64,000 nt of DNA from Drosophila pseudoobscura. Its lineage: Eukaryota; Arthropoda; Insecta; Diptera; Drosophilidae. Location: positions 3,968,001 through 4,032,000 of the forward strand of contig NC_046683.1 in the NCBI RefSeq assembly GCF_009870125.1, in the 5' to 3' direction. The position numbers and the translations under genes were made by a program. A model generated the notes under the pieces. That model searched no databases. It was not told where the DNA came from and worked only from the letters and a program-made list of their open reading frames with translations. Below are positions 26,701-37,775 of the stretch, piece by piece (within the stretch, counting starts at the first letter, position 1; each line of letters opens with the position of its first letter).

Positions 26701-29700
26701 GCGGGGCAGCAGTGCCGGCACCGATGGCACCAAGAGCTCCAAGAGCTCCTCGCCCATCGATCCGAGCTGCGAGCCGCCGCCGCCGCCACCACCGGCCCCC
26801 GGATCGGGTGGATTACCCGGTGGACGCAGCCGGACACCAGCCGGTTCCAGGCCGGGCAGCCGGCTGCGGTACTACGATGAGCCGGTGGAGGGCGTCATTC
26901 ACATACCGCTGCACACGCCGCCAGAGGAGCGCGAGGCCCGCACCCTGCTCCAAGGCATCCAGAACCTGATTGCAGCCCCCTCTCCGCCCCCCATCCAGGC
27001 CAGGACACCGCCACAGCCACAGTCACAGTCGCAGCAGCAGCAGCCGCCGGCCGCCTCCTGTGGAGCCGTGTCAGTAACCGGAAACGGATCCGGAGCCACC
27101 ATCACGGCCAGCCAGTTGGCGGCGGCCGCCGCTGCCCTGCGACCTGTGGGCCAGCGGAAGGCGGTGGCCCAGCGTCCAGACCTGGATGCCATCCAGTCGC
27201 TGCCCTCCCAGGAGGAGGTCGAGAAGGAGAAGGGCTGGAGCCTGGAGGTGCAGCGGCACAGCTCGCAGGACTCGCAGGAAACACTGCAATCGGTTAGCTC
27301 TGTGGTGAGTGCCCGAGCCTCGAACCTTGCCCAGATCCACCAAGAGCAGGAGCCCCCGTCGGTGCGTGAGAACGGGCTGGGGGAGATGCAGCGCCTGCCC
27401 TCGGTGGACAGCACGCAGAGTGCCTGCGAGCCGCCGCGCCTTGTCCACACGGTGGCCACCGTCAGTGCGCCCCAATCAGAGGATGCGGCTGCCAAGGAGC
27501 GCCGTCGGCTGCTGTTCGCCACGCGGCTGGGTTCCGGCAGCCAGGAGCAGATATTCTCCACGCAGTTCAGCATCTCGAAGACGGAGAGCCAGTCCAGCCA
27601 GCTGTCCGAGCAGGTGCTCGAGTCCACCAACAACTCGACCGCCTCCGACGGACCGTGCACCGCCGACGGACTGCAGCGCCAGGGCACTGTCATCCGGCGC
27701 ACAGAGCCACCACCGCCGCCACCACGTGGAGTCTCCAGCTCCGAGGAGGAGCAGCCGGCCAGCAGCAGCAGCAGCACTCTTCCCCCAGTCGTGATGCGAT
27801 CCAAGCACCGGTCGCGTCCCACATCCGAGGATGAGGGTCCGGCCCAGGCTCCGGCGGCGGATCTTCGCCACTCACGCTATCTGGAGAACTTCGATGTGCG
27901 CCGGAAACTGCATGAGAATATGCCCCTAGAGGGGAAGGAGGTGCGTCGACGGCAGCAGCAGCAGGAAAGTGTAAATGTAACTCCGGTGCCACGGAAACCC
28001 AAGCGACAGAGTGTCCCGGAACCAAAACGTGAGTAAGGAAAGAAAGAAAAAAAAAAGTGCGTGAAGTCTCTCTGCTAGAGAGTAGAGAGGAGAAGATTAG
28101 ACGGCTGGGATCTATGTGTTCCATACACATATATCTTCTATACAAATCTTAGTACTTATTTAGTTCCATCTTTTTCGCAGGTGAAACTTCGCAGAGCTCT
28201 GGCGGTGCCACTCCCACCACTCCAACCCCCACACCCACACCCACACCCGCAACAGCCATCGCACCACCAACCGCCGGCAAGCCACCGACTCCAACAGACA
28301 GACCCACGCCCACTGGAGTTCCAATTGCCACGGAAACTAAAACAGGGACAGGAACGGGAGCGGAAACTCCAACGCCAACGGCCAGCCCGGAACCGATGTT
28401 CACCTCGCCCCTGGCGGAGCGGCGTCTCTCGCAGTCGACGGACGATCACGAGCCCGTGGAGTCGTCGGAGAGTGAACGCGATTCCGATATGGCCGGCAGT
28501 TCGTCGGTGACGACAGCGGTGGCCGTAGGCGGGGAGGGCCAGGGTCAGGGCAAGCGGCACCACTTTCCGCGCAACGTTTGCGTAATTGAGGAGCACGAGA
28601 GCACCGGCCTGGTATCGCAGGAGTCCTTCGACGACGAGCTGCCGTATATACCGACGACCCTGCCGGAGGAGCGGGCGCAGGGCGTTCCGCTGATACCGAT
28701 GAAGGAGAGGGCCAACATGGAGCTGAAGACTTGTCCCGTGGACAGACCGCGCTCTACAACGCCCCTGAATCCCTCGCACCTGGAGGAGTACTGCACGGGC
28801 ATCATAACGCCGCAGGATGCAATCCATGCGGGTGTCCACGAGCTGGACAACGGAGGGTCGGCAGCAGGAGGCGCAGGAGTGATGGGTGGCGGTGGTCCTG
28901 TGAGGGGAGAAAAGCTCCGAATCAGTCTGCCCCGCAAGGAGTCGATGGGTAAGGAGAGCCGCGCCCCGGGCCAGAGCGCCAAGTCGCCGCGACGCATCTC
29001 CAATGCCAGCGGAAAGTCGTGGTTCGAGTTCGCGGAGGAGGGCCTGCGCGCCAACAATCTGGAGCGCAAGGACTCCAGCAAACAGTTGCTGCCAGCTTCA
29101 GCTCCAGGTTCAGGGGCAGTTCCAATTCCAGTGCCAGTTACCGTCCCCAATCCGGCCCCAACTCCAGCCTCGGCTCCGGCTGCCGTCGGCCTGGAGGAAC
29201 CCAAGCCGAGGGCATCCACACAGCGAAAGCTGTCTGGCCACTGGATCGACTTTGAGAACATTCCGGAGAAGCGCAAGCCGGCCAAGCGGATCACCACGCT
29301 GCCCAAGGAGACAATAGCCGCGAGCGCCACGGCCACCACCAGCTCCTCCTCGGCATGCGGCAGCAGCCACCGATCCGGTGGCACTGGATCCGGCTCGGGG
29401 CATCATCATCATCACCACCACCAGACGCGGCCAGGCTCGCAGGATATGACCACTGGAGCCAGCGATAAGCTACACTACAACTATGTGAAGCCGGAGGACT
29501 GCCAGTGCGAGTGCCACGAGGCAGAGCGCGGAGAATCCTCCACGGCCACAGCGGGCGCCGGGGACAGTAGCACGGGTACGGGAACGGGCACCGGAACGAA
29601 CAGCGATTCTCTGGCCTCTGTCGAACTACTGCAGCAGGGTGAGGACATGCTGCCGCTGCTCGATCCCGAGCCACAGCCGGAGACCAGGTAACCAACCCTT

Positions 29701-30058
29701 CACCCCTCCACCCATTGAACGATCAGCCAGTTCTAATCCTCCTAATCCCCCCATTGCAGAGTCTACACGGACGAAGAGATGCCTACGCTAGCGCGACATG
29801 GCAGCAAAAGCAGCGGTCTAGCCCGGGTGAGTTGAGAGTACAGTCCGTATCGGAAGGCATATCCTTAAGGGCAGTGATAGAGAGAAAGCACGTCCGAATA
29901 TTATTTGGCATCGAATAGATTGTGAAACAAGTTCCGTGAAACAAACACAACTAATCCCAAACTGGTATCCTTCTAATCCACAGACACAAATGGAGGAGTT
30001 TCCCCGACGCGACGCCGGATCGAGCTCACGGAATCGAAAATTTCCCGATAGAAAGTAA
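18016..30058 (+). CDS. Large low-complexity, Ser-rich, polyQ protein (about 1637 aa), seven coding exons, not identified
   Basis: I reconstruct exons 18016-18168, 22393-22827, 23475-23720, 25598-28028, 28181-29687, 29760-29826 and 29984-30058, with GT-AG introns and matching phases. The first three exons are all phase 0. Exon 1 encodes MDARRQKRLGPAPIASFEKS and a Q/H tract. Exon 2 begins with ATG ATG, so a shorter 1586-residue form can start there. Exon 3 ends in a polyQ tract. Blocks that look conserved include EYIRINLRPDHMYSDKG, RKSSFSSLFRLGKDS, KQKSVLAIFKSGKRG, HSRYLENFDVRRKLHENM, ELPYIPTTLPEERAQGVPL, RPRSTTPLNPSHLEEYC and GKSWFEFAEEGL. The rest is Ser/Pro/Ala-rich, with a run of His at about 29401-29421. 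I see no catalytic domain, membrane segment or signal peptide. It looks like a cytoplasmic scaffold or phospho-regulated protein, but I do not know its function. The donor-like AAAGTAAGA overlapping the stop could allow another isoform. Confidence 0.8.
18321..18360. repeat. (TG)20 microsatellite
   Basis: Forty bases of perfect TG repeat lie in the intron after the first coding exon of the large gene. Confidence 0.95.
19352..20135 (+). promoter_or_regulatory. Candidate alternative promoter and 5' leader exon of the large gene
   Basis: An initiator TCAGTT lies at 19380-19385, with an AT-rich CAAATAAG about 30 bases upstream. A second initiator-type TCATTC lies at 19647. The following sequence is typical leader (CAG-rich, GA-rich and CA-rich, no long ATG frame) and ends at a strong donor, CCGCG|GTGAGT at 20135/20136. 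Joined to the acceptor at 22392, it would start translation at the ATG of exon 2 and give the shorter protein. This is inference from splice signals. Confidence 0.5.
20136..22392 (+). other. Intron of the large gene, pyrimidine-rich
   Basis: The sequence is dominated by CT-rich tracts (20440-20780, 21360-21420), with C-rich runs at 21230-21300. It ends in the acceptor TTTTCCAG before 22393. No exon was recognised. Confidence 0.5.
23606..23720 (+). repeat. CAG/CAA repeat encoding a polyglutamine tract that runs into the splice donor
   Basis: About 38 codons of CAG and CAA with single Leu and His interruptions encode roughly residues 241-278 of the large protein. The final CAG forms the donor CAG|GTGAGT. 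Confidence 0.9.
23721..25597 (+). other. Intron of the large gene
   Basis: The donor GTGAGT is at 23721 and the acceptor GACCAG ends at 25597. I see no exon, RNA gene or transposon inside. The open frame entering the next exon from 25496 reads through the end of this intron by chance. Confidence 0.6.
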
Positions 30059-32160
30059 GAAGAAAGCAATTAGCTCGAGCATTGGATTCAGTTTCGAATC
30101 GTGGTTCATGGTAGATCTTCAGGGTAGCTACACCAGTAATCTTTCTATATGTAAGTCGACTCACTAAACTAAGGGCCAGCAGTGTGTGTCCTCTTGGCCT
30201 ATATCCTCAATGTACCTCAAGCAGTGTGGTTGTTATAAGCAGAGACGAACGACGCGACGATCGATCGATCGATCAGAGTACGAGTACACGAGTGTTTCCT
30301 TTCGATTCGATTAGCTAAAATCTATATGAATACCTACATATACATATGTATTACTCGGTACTACGATATATAACACCATATATGCATACACATATTGTAT
30401 TGTATAGGGTAATGTGTTTTTTTTTTATAGCAACAATTATTGTAAAACTCACTTTATAGCAATCTTGAGGCTGGTATTTTCCCTAGAAACTTTTTCGCTG
30501 GCAATTTTTACTACTACCTACTATATGTGATCTCCAGATAAAATGTTGAATGATCCATGCTTGGATCAGATTAATATATACATATATAGCTATAAGTCCG
30601 TGTATTCGTGTGTAGTTTGTTAAATAGCTCAGACAAATCCTCTTGATATCTACTTGAGATCCCTGTCCCTGTCCCTGTTCCTGTCCTGTCCTCTGGGAGT
30701 CTGAAGATTCCGACGTGGTCGTAGCAAAGTCTAGTACAGTATATCCTCTTGATATCTACTTGAGATCCCTGTCCCTGTCCCTGTCCCTGTTCCTGTCCTG
30801 TCCTCTGGGAGTCTGAAGATTCCGACGTGGTCGTAGCAAAGTCTAGTACACATACATTCGATACTAATTATAGCCTGATCCATAGCATTTAGTTCAAGTT
30901 CGAAGCGTTAATTAGTTAGTCCCCTCCCATTTAGGGGTGTGTTGTACATAAATAAGTCTAATTGTAGATTATGTTGACGATTTACTACGATTATGGTATT
31001 TTTTTGAAAGAATATCTCACCAAATATTTGACAATTTGTATGGGTTTACTACTATATTATATATAGCCAACGAAACTGCCAGCAGCACACACACACATGA
31101 CATTTGAGACAAAATTTTGGTTTGATTTCCGTTTTTGGGGGCATGCTTCAGCTGGTGGGAACCGAACCGGTTAGATAACAACATTTTGTAGCATGCCCTC
31201 TATAAACGGTTTATGCGCAAATTATGATGATGATACGATTAACCCTCTCACCGACTATTTGCTTAAAAAAAAACAAGCCCCTTCCCCGTCAACCTATGGA
31301 AAAAATATTAGGAAACCCCTTAGCTAGTCTTTAAAATACCTAAAAATTGATTGAACTTAACGAACAACGGACATTCATTGAATTGAAGCAAAAAAAATAA
31401 TAAAAAATTAAGCAAATACAAGTTAATATAATATTTAACGGGAAATGAAAGGAAAGAACGCAAGAAGCTATAGGTAAATTATACAATACATAAAGAACAT
31501 TGAAAATGTGCAAAAGAACCTAGGCAAAAGATGATGATGACAACTGTACACGAGTTTAGCGAAAGAATTTCAACATAAGCACACGATGAAGCATTCACTG
31601 CGGTGCCATAAAGTGTGACCCCCACAGCCTCGAGAGACCCCACTATGAGATCTTATAAGCATAAGGATACTTACAACCGAAGACGTCGATGTTGTGGGAA
31701 GGAGTTAGCCTGTTCTTTTTTTTATTGGGTAGCAGAAGTGGTCAAGCACAAAATGCACTGGCAATATATAGGAGATACGAGTAGAGAGGCAAAGATCTTA
31801 AGAAACCATATATATTCATAAATAATTACCGATATATACATACCATTCGCACACACAGAAGTTCTTTCCCGTTTCAAACAGTTTGAATATTTGTCCTTTT
31901 TTTGAAAACACTTTTTTTGTATTAAATAAAAACAAGCGAAGAAAATGTTGTTGAAAATGCATTTACATTGAAAACAGAAAAAATAAAACGAAAATTAAGA
32001 GAGAGAGAGAAATGATGGTTAAATAAGCAAACAAATATGTATGTACGAAAAATTGTTACCAACATTTAAGCATTCATAAAAAAAACAAAAGACAAAAGTG
32101 CTAAGAGAAAAAAGAACAAAACAAATGAATTAATAAATATATATGCACTTTCATTATTTA
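30059..32160 (+). other. Long AU-rich 3' untranslated region of the large gene
   Basis: No coding gene is seen. Several AATAAA signals occur (for example 31925-31930 and 32132-32137), so the UTR may have alternative ends, the last near 32.15 kb. It contains a tandem duplication at 30638-30850. Long 3' UTRs are common in neuronally expressed fly genes, but expression cannot be judged here. Confidence 0.5.
30638..30850 (+). repeat. Tandem duplication, two units of about 106 bp
   Basis: Copy 1 starts at 30638 and copy 2 at 30744, both with TCCTCTTGATATCTACTTGA. They are nearly identical. The visible difference is the number of CCCTGT units inside and the short junction sequence between the copies. 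Confidence 0.92.
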
Positions 32161-32689
32161 AAGGTACTTACATACATGTGTGTGTATGTAGATACAAACA
32201 TACAGGCAGCAAAAAAAAAACAAAATCCAATGAAAACGGAAATCAAGCAGACATTAATTGAGAAATATTCATTAAAGTGGCAAAAATCATATATAAACAA
32301 ATGTTTCCCCTGCTTATTTTGGTTGTGTTTAGATGGGGTTTGGACCTGCACTCATTTGGGATATTTACATTTAACGGTATTTGGAGTTATCTTATCGCAA
32401 TCGATGTTCTATCGACGCTACGTTGGCAATCGATCATGATTTTGCGGCTATTTAGCATTCATATAGGGCTCAGGCCTAATGCCGCACGGTTGACAGTGTC
32501 ATCGAGATAAGGTACCGACGTCAATGTCTTGAACTTCCGCTGTCCGTGTCTTTGTCCCAGATCACGATTCAGAGCCACGTATAAACGTCGCAAACAACCC
32601 AATCACGCACACACACACAGCCGCGCATTCTGACACACTGACACGCACTCAAATGACCCGCTCTCCACTGCGCAGGCGCGCTCTCAACC

Positions 32690-32800
32690 TAGAGAGAGAG
32701 AGAGAGAGAGAGCAAGAGCGAGAGCGAGGAGCTCTCTTGCTGCTCTCTTGGAGCACCCGCCAGGCGGTCAGCGTATAAGTATCAGTGGCGGGAAGCTAAC
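32690..32800 (+). promoter_or_regulatory. GA-rich promoter-proximal region of the MAFMMPVMKN gene
   Basis: A (GA)n tract at about 32692-32712 is followed by AGAGCGAGAGCGAG. Such tracts bind GAGA factor in fly promoters. An AT-rich TATAAG and a TCAGTG lie near 32773-32788, close to the likely start of the leader. The exact start site is not fixed. Confidence 0.4.
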
Positions 32801-33041
32801 GGCTTCAAACCGAAAACAACAGGCAAGCGGTAAACGCGCGAAAAGAAATTCGAAATTCTACATTCTCCATTCTCTGCATTCGATATTCGCGGAACCAACG
32901 GAACCGTTGCATTCGAACGGCAAACAAAGCGCGGGCGGCAAACAAAAAACCGACACAAAAGGCATTGCAAACACGATTCGTTTACGGTTTATTTATTTTT
33001 TGAGCGTGTGTGATCGAAATTGAGAAGAAAGTGCAGAAAGA

Positions 33042-33617
33042 ATGGCGTTCATGATGCCGGTGATGAAGAACAATTATGATATCTACAAGGACACGCGCTC
33101 ACGCAAGACCTCCGAGTGCTCCAATGCGAGTAGTAACGGGACCACGGCCGTGGGCACTGCCTTGGGCACACCCACAACAGCCACCGGCAACCAGCAGCAA
33201 CAGCAGCAGCGACGCCGCAAGGTGTCCGAATGCAAGTCCGAAAGTTTTGCCACCTCCCCCTCACACGGCCAGCTGGGTGGTGGCGGCAATGGTGGCCACC
33301 GCATGCAGATGCAGCGGTGCCAGAGCTCGCGCACTTTCCCGCGAAACGCATCGCGGAGCTCGAACGGCTCCATGATGCTGATTATGTCCCCAACGCGGTC
33401 CAGCCCCCTCAGCCGCACGCAAACGGCCTCGGCCCTGGAGCGCCAGGCGGCGGCGACGGCTCAAAGTCAGAATCAGCAGAGCTGCAAGCAGAGCAACGGA
33501 AATGGCAGCGATGTGAATGCGACATCGACCGCCAGTAACGATTATACCAAATTCCACTTGCGTCTTGTTGACAAGCTCCGCAAATCCTTCCGCAAGGACA
33601 GCGGCAAGCGCTCTTGA
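33042..33617 (+). CDS. Small Ser/Arg/Gln-rich protein beginning MAFMMPVMKN, with possible readthrough extension
   Basis: This is a single exon of 191 residues. The ATG at 33042 has a good context (AAAGAATGG). The N-terminus MAFMMPVMKNNYDIYKDTRS and the C-terminus KFHLRLVDKLRKSFRKDSGK look conserved, while the middle is rich in Q, S and N. It has no signal peptide or membrane segment. The basic amphipathic C-terminal helix could bind membranes or a partner. I do not recognise the gene and assign no function. The frame ends at TGA 33615-33617 but stays open for another 143 codons, described separately. The gene has its own leader and GA-rich promoter and lies about 0.9 kb past the 3' end of the large gene on the same strand. 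Confidence 0.8.
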   Translation: MAFMMPVMKNNYDIYKDTRSRKTSECSNASSNGTTAVGTALGTPTTATGNQQQQQQRRRKVSECKSESFATSPSHGQLGGGGNGGHRMQMQRCQSSRTFPRNASRSSNGSMMLIMSPTRSSPLSRTQTASALERQAAATAQSQNQQSCKQSNGNGSDVNATSTASNDYTKFHLRLVDKLRKSFRKDSGKRS

Positions 33618-34049
33618 GAGCGGGCCCATCAGCAGCAGCAGAACAGCAATATCAGCAACAACAACAACTACAATGCCAGCGGCAGAGCTGTACATCGCCC
33701 CAGCCACAACAACAACAACAACAACGACAACCACAACTGGGAGGAAATAGAAGCAGCAGAAGACGAAGAAGGGGAAAGAGCAGCAGTACCTGTAAGAGGG
33801 GGAGGGATGATCAGTCGAATGGGACGACGCTTCAGGCGCTACTATCAATTCTTCTCCCACGCCAGCGTCGTGCCGCCGCAGCTGGCGTTGGCGCTGGAGC
33901 TGGACAGAGAAGCCACCAGCAGCTCTGTCGAGCAGCTAACAGGCGGCAGCAGCAGTCCCTACCGTCGACGTAACCGTCGACGCAGCAGCATCGGCAGCGC
34001 CAGTCGGCTAAAGATGCGTGTGCGTCGCTCCACCTCCTCGCCAGACTAA
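33618..34049 (+). CDS. In-frame 143-codon extension after the TGA stop (candidate stop-codon readthrough)
   Basis: Reading on in the same frame after TGA at 33615, there is no stop for 143 codons, until TAA at 34047-34049. The first part is N/Q-rich and acidic (NYNASGRAVHRP, then NWEEIEAAEDEEGE). The last part is strongly structured in composition: GRRFRRYYQFFSHASVVPP, then PYRRRNRRRSSIG and LKMRVRRSTSSPD. The tandem AAC and CAG repeats inside keep the frame. The composition matches the main protein. The base after the stop is G, not the leakiest C. A full product would be about 335 residues. The alternatives are an unseen splice that removes the stop, or a long chance frame. I judge chance unlikely. 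Confidence 0.6.
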   Translation, partial: ERAHQQQQNSNISNNNNYNASGRAVHRPSHNNNNNNDNHNWEEIEAAEDEEGERAAVPVRGGGMISRMGRRFRRYYQFFSHASVVPPQLALALELDREATSSSVEQLTGGSSSPYRRRNRRRSSIGSASRLKMRVRRSTSSPD

Positions 34050-35250
34050 GGAACGGGACCGTAGCAGCAAAGCGAATGCAGCGAGGGTGACAAACAAGAA
34101 AGAGAAAGAGAAAAGGAAAAGGAAAAAGATGAGTGGAGGAGACAGCCAGCGACCAGGCAGGCGATTGAGTTAAGGGATCGGCGAGAGACCCCCTCAAACC
34201 CGATGCGAGTGAGTGAGTGGGTCGGCGATAGTTGGCGGCGGTTGTTTTGCTGAATAATATAATATAAAATAATAATACATTTTAATATTCACTTTTTTTT
34301 TGTATTCGGTGTACAAATGAAAACTATAACTAAAAATTCATTTTAAATATTATACATATGTATGTATGTACGTGTTTATATGTATGCTTTTGTGTGTGGC
34401 AAGGCTTCCAAGTAGTATATTTAGATCCCTACCAAAAAAAAGACCCTCTCCGGCCACGCATTGCGGTGTTGCTTTGATAAAAAATGAAATTTACACAAAA
34501 CAAATTGCAACTGCCAAATTGCATTGTATAACAGTATAACACAATAACAAAGACCCACACAGACACACAAAAAAGGATAGTACAACAAATGTTCGATAAA
34601 GAAAACTATATTGTATCGTTAAATTGGTTATACATATATGTATATATGTAGATTACATAATCTGTAAGCGCAAATATTGACAATATATGTATGTATTACA
34701 TATGGGCACAAACACTTGTGGTCAACAAAAAAAAAAACAGAAACAAAAACAAAAACTATAACTGGAAAGTTAATCAAAACTTAAAAGGTATCATTGAAAT
34801 TCTTTGATAAAAGTGACAACTGAATATTAAATTTATTTTATCTAAAGCTATTGAAATATCTGTAACTGCTAAGAGTATTTCGGCCATAAGTGTAGATATT
34901 TTTGGGAAAGCGTTTTGGGATGCAGATGCAGATCGCTGAAAACAGACTTGAGAAATCATTTACATATATCCAAATTGTGAATACTATATACCTGTATACA
35001 CAGTATATAGCTACATATACAATATATTATATACCTATTACATTAAAATATACATAAATGTACTTAAACTAAAAATAACATACTTGTATTTAATGCTAGT
35101 TTCATTTTTTTCTTAGGTTCTAAATTTTGTAAACTACGCAAAACAAAAGAAAGAGAAAAAATATACATATACTATATTGAGAGAGAGTGAGAGATCGAAA
35201 GAAAACCAAAAATAAAACATATAATAAAATCAACTAAAATGAACACTATT
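34050..35250 (+). other. AU-rich 3' untranslated region
   Basis: No gene is seen. AATAAA occurs at 35211-35216 and 35223-35228, giving a likely end near 35.25 kb. The stretch is rich in TATGTATG-type and poly(A) runs. Confidence 0.5.
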
Positions 35251-37262
35251 TAATTTTATTAAGATGTCAGCTGCAGCGCCAGACCGGCGTGGGGGAGGCC
35301 GTCCATTGCTAGTACTCACTGCATAACGGCCTGTGGCACAGCCAAGTGCGCATAAAATGCGTTGACAGTCGAGTGGCAGTGCGGGGTGGTGGCTGGTGGG
35401 TGGGGCTACTCGACACCGTAAATTAGAAGCTGCCCCACGCTCTCCCCACACGCACACACACTACACATCTAAACAGGTAAGTCTACACCTTGAACCTACA
35501 CTTTCCCATTTCACTGGTACGCCGCCCTGCCTGCTGGGCGCACTTTGGCATGCGGAAGCCGAGGCAGCAGCAGCAGCGACAGCCACAGACGACACCGCAA
35601 GAGCACCACACAACACGAAAGTGCAACAAAAATCAATACAAAATGCAACAAAATGTCACAACAATTGGGTAGGATCTAGGCACAGATGTGTACCCTAGAA
35701 AACCCATAGCGGAACATATGCTAACCGATGAAAATATTGTACCCTTGGGGCGAATTCACATCATCAATAATTTCATTTCTAAGCTCTGGCCTCTGCTGCC
35801 TCACAAAAAGAAGTATTCCATGCTTCAGGGCAAGGCATTCGTTCAGGTCTGACAGATAATCATCTGAAAGAAATTTCTACCCTTTGATGGAATTAAACCT
35901 TTGATATTCAAATCGATTCGCTTCAAAAAGGGAAGTAAGTATTCAGATATGTATGTATATTCTTCATTCTGGGCCACATCATAATACCCTGGAATACATT
36001 TTAGTATTCCACAGGAGGTTTGGAAATTCCCCCGAAAACCTATAAAATGTGTGCACCAGTGGAATCACATTTCTCATCGTCTAACTACAAGTCGCTCTCT
36101 AGTTTCATATACAATGGAAATTTCCAGAAATTAGAACCGCTCGTACTTCGTTGAAACATCTTTGAAATAAAAAGCCACAGGCTATCCAATTATCTGAAAT
36201 GGGTGTGCATGAATACCAATTAAAGATTTAGTCGTGTATACCCGATGACTGGGCGCCATGATGGGGAGGGAGGCAACCTTGACCTTTGGACAGACTGCGA
36301 CGAAATATATGGCCCAAAACCATGCGGAATATGAGATGCGGCGTGTGTCACGCCCGCACGCCCGCCCACCCGGACAGCCGCCGGTAGCCCGCATGGGGCG
36401 GATGAATAGACTTGTATCGCTCTGGCCACTCGACTCGCAGCTCTGCTCTGATAAATGTTAGGCCCGGGCCGCACACACGACTGTTTGTACATATATGTAC
36501 ATATGCAGATATGTACATTTTGATAGATATTCAACGATGAAAACGTTTAGCATTCAATTGCAATCAAAACAGAAGTCAACACAGATTCTGAGGGGGTACG
36601 CTTGACTGTGTGTGAGCGTGCTCTTGAATCTGGGCGAGAGACAGTGTGTCATTTGTCCGATATACTCGCATCGCACGATCTATTTTCCTTTGATGCTCGA
36701 CTGGTGGGTGGGCATGACCATGAGGCAACGCCAGGAAGCGAGTACAGGGTCGGTAGATAACATAGATCTATCTATATCTGCACTTAGAGCTATTCTTATA
36801 CAATATTCTATATTTATATATAGTTCAATCCTGTCGTTTTGTTGTTGCAGTATCTTATCTTTGATTTTCAGCACTCTAAAGCAATTTAACCAGTTCGAGG
36901 CAGTTTTTCAAGCTCACATGGCCATAAAGAAGATAAGCAAGAGAGTATGGTTACAATATTGCAAAGATACTATAGGGATACTATTTATGGATTCATAAAT
37001 GTCCGCTGCTTGATTTACGAGTGTTTTGTATGGTAATTTTTTTTTCGTATCAATTGACTGATTGATTTATGGAGAAACCATAAATAGATCGGTGATGCTT
37101 TCTAAAACGCATACGCATACTATATCGTACAGCATCTGTGCAGATGATATATAGGAGTGCCATTGCGACTCCAAATACAGCAGAATGTGTTGAAAGCACG
37201 GAACCTCTGTGGAAAGCAAATTCGAAAACACATCCACGAACAGCATTATTAATCTGACTAGA

Positions 37263-37400
37263 CCAGGGGTCGGCACGCAATATTCACAGTTTTTGGTGCG
37301 TTTTTTTGAATGCAATGGCAGCCACTATTATACACGTGTACGTGAGGGGCAGCGTAGCAGTCACGCACTTTCCTAGGTAAACAAGCCAGGGGCTTGCCTT
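37263..37400 (+). repeat. Dispersed repeat with ACACGTGTACGTGAG core, copy A
   Basis: It contains GGTCGGCACGCA, then about 60 bases later TACACGTGTACGTGAGGGGC and AGCG. The same order and spacing, diverged, occurs at 47034-47165. I do not recognise the family. Confidence 0.6.
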
Positions 37401-37717
37401 CCATCAACTGCAGCAAAAAGTGGTAGATACAAAGTCCTGCTGCCCTTGGCAGCTATCAAATCTCAGTTACTTCTGGGAATTTTTGTGTTTTTGGTACAGA
37501 AAATGAAAACCACTTTCCACGCTGCGACAGAGATCCAGGAAATGGTAATCAAGTCTAAGAGACTTCCAGGAATACCATTATGTATCCGTTATGTATTCTG
37601 TCGGTCAGAAATGAATGCAAATGAAGGGGAGAGTAGCCTGCAACAGCAGGTTGCACTATGGTTTCCCATTGGATATACCGTACAGTAAACCTGCGATGAG
37701 GACGATCACTGATCGAT

Positions 37718-37775
37718 CAAGGGTATCAAAAGACTCGACCCACCAATCGATAGTCTACTTTTGATTTCCTGCTGG
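37718..37775 (+). repeat. Dispersed-repeat tail fragment
   Basis: It reads AAGGGTATCAAAAGACTCGA then CCCACC, aligned with the tail of the element at 44463. Confidence 0.4.

Noticed and set aside
26899-27822. 307-codon minus-strand open frame
   Set aside because: Antisense to the GC-rich coding exon 25598-28028; its composition (Cys/Trp/Ser-rich) is typical of a shadow frame and it has no splice or promoter support.
28545-29384. 279-codon minus-strand open frame
   Set aside because: Shadow of the large gene exon 28181-29687; no supporting signals.
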